In this document: one piece after another, positions 61,054 through 64,000 of the stretch
Numbering within the stretch: position 1 is the first letter of the stretch
Layout: each line of letters opens with the position of its first letter
DNA from: JAXMAR01 sp046350295
Lineage (GTDB): Bacteria; Planctomycetota; Planctomycetia; Gemmatales; Gemmataceae
Length of the DNA: 64,000 bases
Reading direction: 5' to 3'
Assembly (NCBI GenBank): GCA_046350295.1
Contig: JAXMAR010000006.1
Location: 124,001-188,000 of the forward strand
The notes under the pieces: generated by a model
What the model was told of the DNA's origin: nothing
The model's input: the letters and a program-made list of their open reading frames with translations, nothing else
Databases searched by the model: none
Translations under genes and position numbers: made by a program

Positions 61054-61116
61054 AGCCGTCCGTGCTCACCATTCGTGCTCACCAAAGGCTCTGGTTGTAG
61101 CGCCCGGGGGGCGCTA

Positions 61117-63599
61117 TTAATCCAGAAAGACAAACTCGTTGAGGTTCAACGCGATCAAACAAAACCGTCTCAACGATTCGTCGCCAGACAATCCATGTTC
61201 TCGCTTCATGTCCTCCACGAATCCTTCGCCGCGATCGATCTCCTTCGCGCTCGGTTCGCGTTGCATGACGCGCCACAGCGCCGCCCGCACCTGATCGCGC
61301 GTCTTGTCCCCGGCTTCCTTCTTCACGCTCTTCGCGAAGATGGCGGCTTGCTCGTTCAGGAACTCGCCGTTGAGCATGCCGAGGGCCTGCGTCGGCTGCG
61401 TGGTCGTGAAGCGCACCGGGCAGCCGGCGTCGGCGTCGGGCACGTCGAACGCCACCAGGATGGGGACGCCGAGGGAGCGTTTGATGTGGATGTAGACGCT
61501 GCGGCGGCAGGCTTCGTCTGGGGGTGAGACTCTCCAGCCGTTGCCGGGGACCGATTGGCCCGCCAGCACGTCGGCGGGGATCGGCGGCATGATGCTGGGG
61601 CCGAACATCTTATCGCGCAGGTTGCCGGAGGCGGCGAGGATGGAGTCGCGGATTTCTTCGGCGCGGAGGCGGCGCGGGTTGAAGCGCCAGAAGAGGTCGT
61701 TCTCGGGGTCCTTGGCGAGGGCATCCTTCTCGCCGCGGCTCGCCATCTGGTAGGCGCTGGACAATAGGAGCATGCGGCTCATCTTCTTGATGCTCTTGCC
61801 GCTGGCCATGAACTCGCTGGCGAGCCAGTCGAGCAGTTCGGGGTGCGTCGGCGGCGAGCCCTGGTAGCCGAAGTTCGACGATGTACGGACGATGCCGCGG
61901 CCGAAGTGCCATTGCCAGAGGCGGTTAACGATGACACGGTAGGTGAGCTGGTTCTTGTCGCTGGTGATCCAGTCGGCAAGGGCGCGGCGGCGGCCGGAGG
62001 TCTTGGCGCCGGGCTTCGGATCGGGGATCGTGGGCGTTTCGTCGGTCAGGACGCTCGGGAAGCCGGGCGCGACCTTGTCGCCGCGGGCTTCGGGGTTGCC
62101 GCGCGCCAGGACGAAGGTCTCCGGCGGTCGGGCTCCGGCCTCGGTGACGCAAAGGGCCATCTCCATGGCGGCGGGGCGATTCTTCTCGAGGGCAGCCTTC
62201 TCCTTGCGGAGAGCGAGGTAAGCGCGGAACTCTTCCTCGGTGAGCAGTTTGCCGACATTTTTCTTGAGGATCGGGAGTTTGTTGGCGTCGTAGTTGAAGT
62301 CGTCGCGCTCGCCGCCCGCGAGCTTGGGATGGATGGTCTTCTCGAACGCCGTCATCTTGTCGACGATGGCCGCGAGCTTCGCCTTGTGCTCGGCGACCTC
62401 TTTCTTGTCCTTCTCCGAGTCGCGATTGACGGCGATCGGGCGAAGCGAGGCGGCGGCGACGGACTCGTTGCTGCGGACGCCGTAGCGCTGGATGCCATGG
62501 AAGAAGGCGAGGAAACGGTAGTAGTCCTTCTGCGGCATCGGGTCGATCTTGTGATCGTGGCAGCGGCAGCAGTTGACGGTGAGGCCAAGCATGGCATGGC
62601 CGGTGGTGGTGACGATATCGTCCAGGTCGTCGAAGAGGGCGAGCTTGGGATCGGGGGCCTCGTCGTCCCACGTGCCGAGGCGGTAGTAGCCGGTGGCGAC
62701 GATGGTGTCGGGCGTTACGTCGTCGAGCCTGTCGCCGGCAAGCTGCTCGCGGAGGAAGCGGTCGCAGGGCATGTCGCTGTTGAAGGCGCGGATGACGTAC
62801 GTCGCGGTAAGCGGCCAGACGAAGGGCTTGGGGCTGTCGCTCGAAGCTGTTGGTCTCGGCGTAGCGGACGAGGTCCATCCAGTGGCGGGCGTACTGTTCG
62901 CCGAAGTGGGGGCTGGCGAGAAGGCGATCGACGACTTTCTCGTAGGCGTCGGGCGACTTGTCGTTCAAGAAGTCTTCTAACTTCTTTCGGGGTCGGCAAC
63001 GGCCGGTGACGTCGTAGTAGACGCGGCGGATCAGGGCGCCGTGGTCGGCGGGGTGGGGGCAGGAGAGGCCGGCGGCTTCGAAGAGCTTGCTGAGGAGAAA
63101 CGCGCGTCGATGGGGCTTTTTCACCCAGGCCTTGTTCTTTACCGCGGGAACGGGAGGACGGATGACCGGCTTGAACGACCAGAACGCGCCCTGGCCTCGG
63201 CGTCGACCATTGGGCGTGCTTCTTTGGCGACCGCGACTTTGCCGTAGGGCGCCCATTGCGCACCCCATTGCGTGAGGATGTCGATCCTGGGCCTTGAGTT
63301 GCCCTTGGGAGGCATCTTGAGGTCGTCGTCGGTGTAGCCGAGGCGAGGAGAGGCTCTGCCCGGCTTGTCCACCGAGATGGTTGGGCGCTGGCGCCCCCCT
63401 TGAGGAGCCCTTCGCGCGTGGTGAAGTTAAGCTTGCCTTTGACCTTTTCCTCGGCGCCATGGCAGTTGAAGCAGTTGGCGGCCAGGATCGGCTTGACCTT
63501 CGTCTCGAAGAAGACGACCGGATCGCCGGGGGCCTTGGGGGGACCGGCGTGGAGGGCGCGGGTGAGGAGCAGGAGGAAAGCGACGGCGAAGAGACGCAT
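61117..63599 (-). pseudogene. second PSCyt1/DUF1549/DUF1553 protein, frame-disrupted
   Basis: The N-terminus MRLFAVAFLLLLTRALHAGP and CFNCHGAEEKVKGKLNF (haem motif) are in one frame. RRVYYDVTG, VDRLLASPHFGEQYARHWMDL is in a second. The C-terminal two-thirds (LREQLAGDRLD, YRVIVNRLWQWHFG, PTQALGMLNGEFLNEQAAIF) is intact in a third to the stop at 61117. The homology is continuous, so a few indels near 62780-63400 explain it. It is the upstream partner of the DUF1501 gene. Confidence 0.82.
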
Positions 63600-63632
63600 G
63601 CAGGGACCTCGGACCATCGTCTGGGGGCGTTG

Positions 63633-63667
63633 TCCGCCCCGGTTCTGCGAACCGGGGGGCTAAACGA
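63633..63667 (+). repeat. CCGCCCCGGTTC palindrome family, copy d
   Basis: TCCGCCCCGGTTC-TGC-GAACCGGGG plus GGCTAAACGA, between the PSCyt1 start and the epimerase stop. It shares GGGGGCGT-GTCCG upstream with copy b at 10175. Confidence 0.85.
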
Positions 63668-63672
63668 GGACG

Positions 63673-64000
63673 TTATTTCTCGTCGAAGGCGTAAACGCAG
63701 GTCTGCCGGTAGGTTTCCCCGGGACGCAGGATCGTCGAGGGGAACGCGGGATGGTGCACGGCGTCCGGCACGTGCTGGGTCTCGAGGCAGACCGCGCTGT
63801 GCTGCTTATACATCTTACCATCGGCGCCCTTCTGATTCTTCAGGTAATTTGCGGTGTAGACCTGAAGGGCGGGCTCGGTGGTGGAGACGGTCAGCGTGCG
63901 GCCGGTCGGCGGGTGGGTGAGTCGCCCGGCGAAGGTGGCCTCGCGCTTGCGGTCGCTCAAGAGGAAAGTGTGGTCGTAGCCCTTGAAGGGGCCCTTGGTG
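63673..64000 (-). CDS. aldose 1-epimerase (galactose mutarotase), C-terminal part
   Basis: The visible 109 residues include KGPFKGYDHTFLLSD at the window edge, ALQVYTANYLKNQKG and CLETQHVPDAVHHPAFPSTI, the GalM C-terminal block whose Glu acts in catalysis. The protein ends YRQTCVYAFDEK. The enzyme interconverts alpha and beta aldoses. The 5' two-thirds lie beyond the window. Confidence 0.92.
   Translation of the reverse strand, partial: TKGPFKGYDHTFLLSDRKREATFAGRLTHPPTGRTLTVSTTEPALQVYTANYLKNQKGADGKMYKQHSAVCLETQHVPDAVHHPAFPSTILRPGETYRQTCVYAFDEK

Overview
The window is high-GC DNA from a planctomycete, most likely a member of the Gemmataceae or a close relative. The markers are two PSCyt1/DUF1549/DUF1553 plus DUF1501 gene pairs, a TIGR03000 repeat protein, a DUF1559 pseudopilin with a lipoprotein partner, many secreted beta-propeller proteins, and abundant dispersed GC-rich hairpins. 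No rRNA operon, CRISPR array or intact insertion sequence was seen. There is one tRNA gene (Ala, anticodon CGC).

Layout. 0.5-3 kb: an anti-sigma kinase-like gene divergent from a sigma-70 gene. 3-6 kb: a ferritin-like protein, a secreted propeller protein, and a zeta-like ATPase with a small translationally coupled partner. 6-11 kb: cobalamin-dependent methionine synthase (metH), then about 1.1 kb without genes that holds a strongly structured, terminator-ending leader or ncRNA candidate and four CAGCTG-centred palindromes. 11-19 kb: a YHS-domain protein, zinc-ribbon proteins, a pseudopilin/lipoprotein cluster, priA, a metallophosphoesterase and a RelE/HigA-like pair. 19-26 kb: a phospholipase D-like protein, an alpha/beta hydrolase, an orphan adenine methyltransferase and a TolB-CehA fusion. 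26-30 kb: an SMI1/KNR4 protein, a frame-disrupted aceE and the tRNA. 30-37 kb: a PemK-like pair, a PQQ-propeller protein and the first DUF1501/PSCyt1 pair. 37-43 kb: an operon of TolQ/MotA-like channel, actin-like/FHA protein and TM-coiled-coil-VWA protein, followed by another FHA protein. 43-49 kb: two adjacent enzyme homologues lacking catalytic residues, a Uma2 nuclease-like protein, WD40 and TIGR03000 proteins. 49-52 kb: tandem PIN-domain toxin-antitoxin modules. 52-56 kb: three zinc-ribbon/GYF membrane proteins with a recent en bloc duplication. 56-59 kb: XRE regulator, SBD-HNH type IV restriction endonuclease and ORF6N protein (defence/mobile flavour). 59-64 kb: a frame-disrupted second DUF1501/PSCyt1 pair and the C-terminus of aldose 1-epimerase.

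The strongest candidate for an undescribed system is the operon at 36.9-40.9 kb. It pairs a four-TM proton-channel subunit with a protein whose single N-terminal TM carries a mid-membrane Asp like ExbD/TolR/MotB, but whose external part is a long coiled coil ending in a VWA domain. An actin-like/FHA protein lies between them.

Most of the non-coding complexity is several families of dispersed palindromes. One uses an A-B-A triple-hairpin arm, found singly or head to head. Another is a 29-nt hairpin element that has entered a coding sequence in frame. Many genes (aceE, the second DUF1501/PSCyt1 pair, ORF6N, a phosphoesterase and others) carry frameshifts while keeping full length and conservation. 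Base-level assembly error is a serious alternative to real decay for these.
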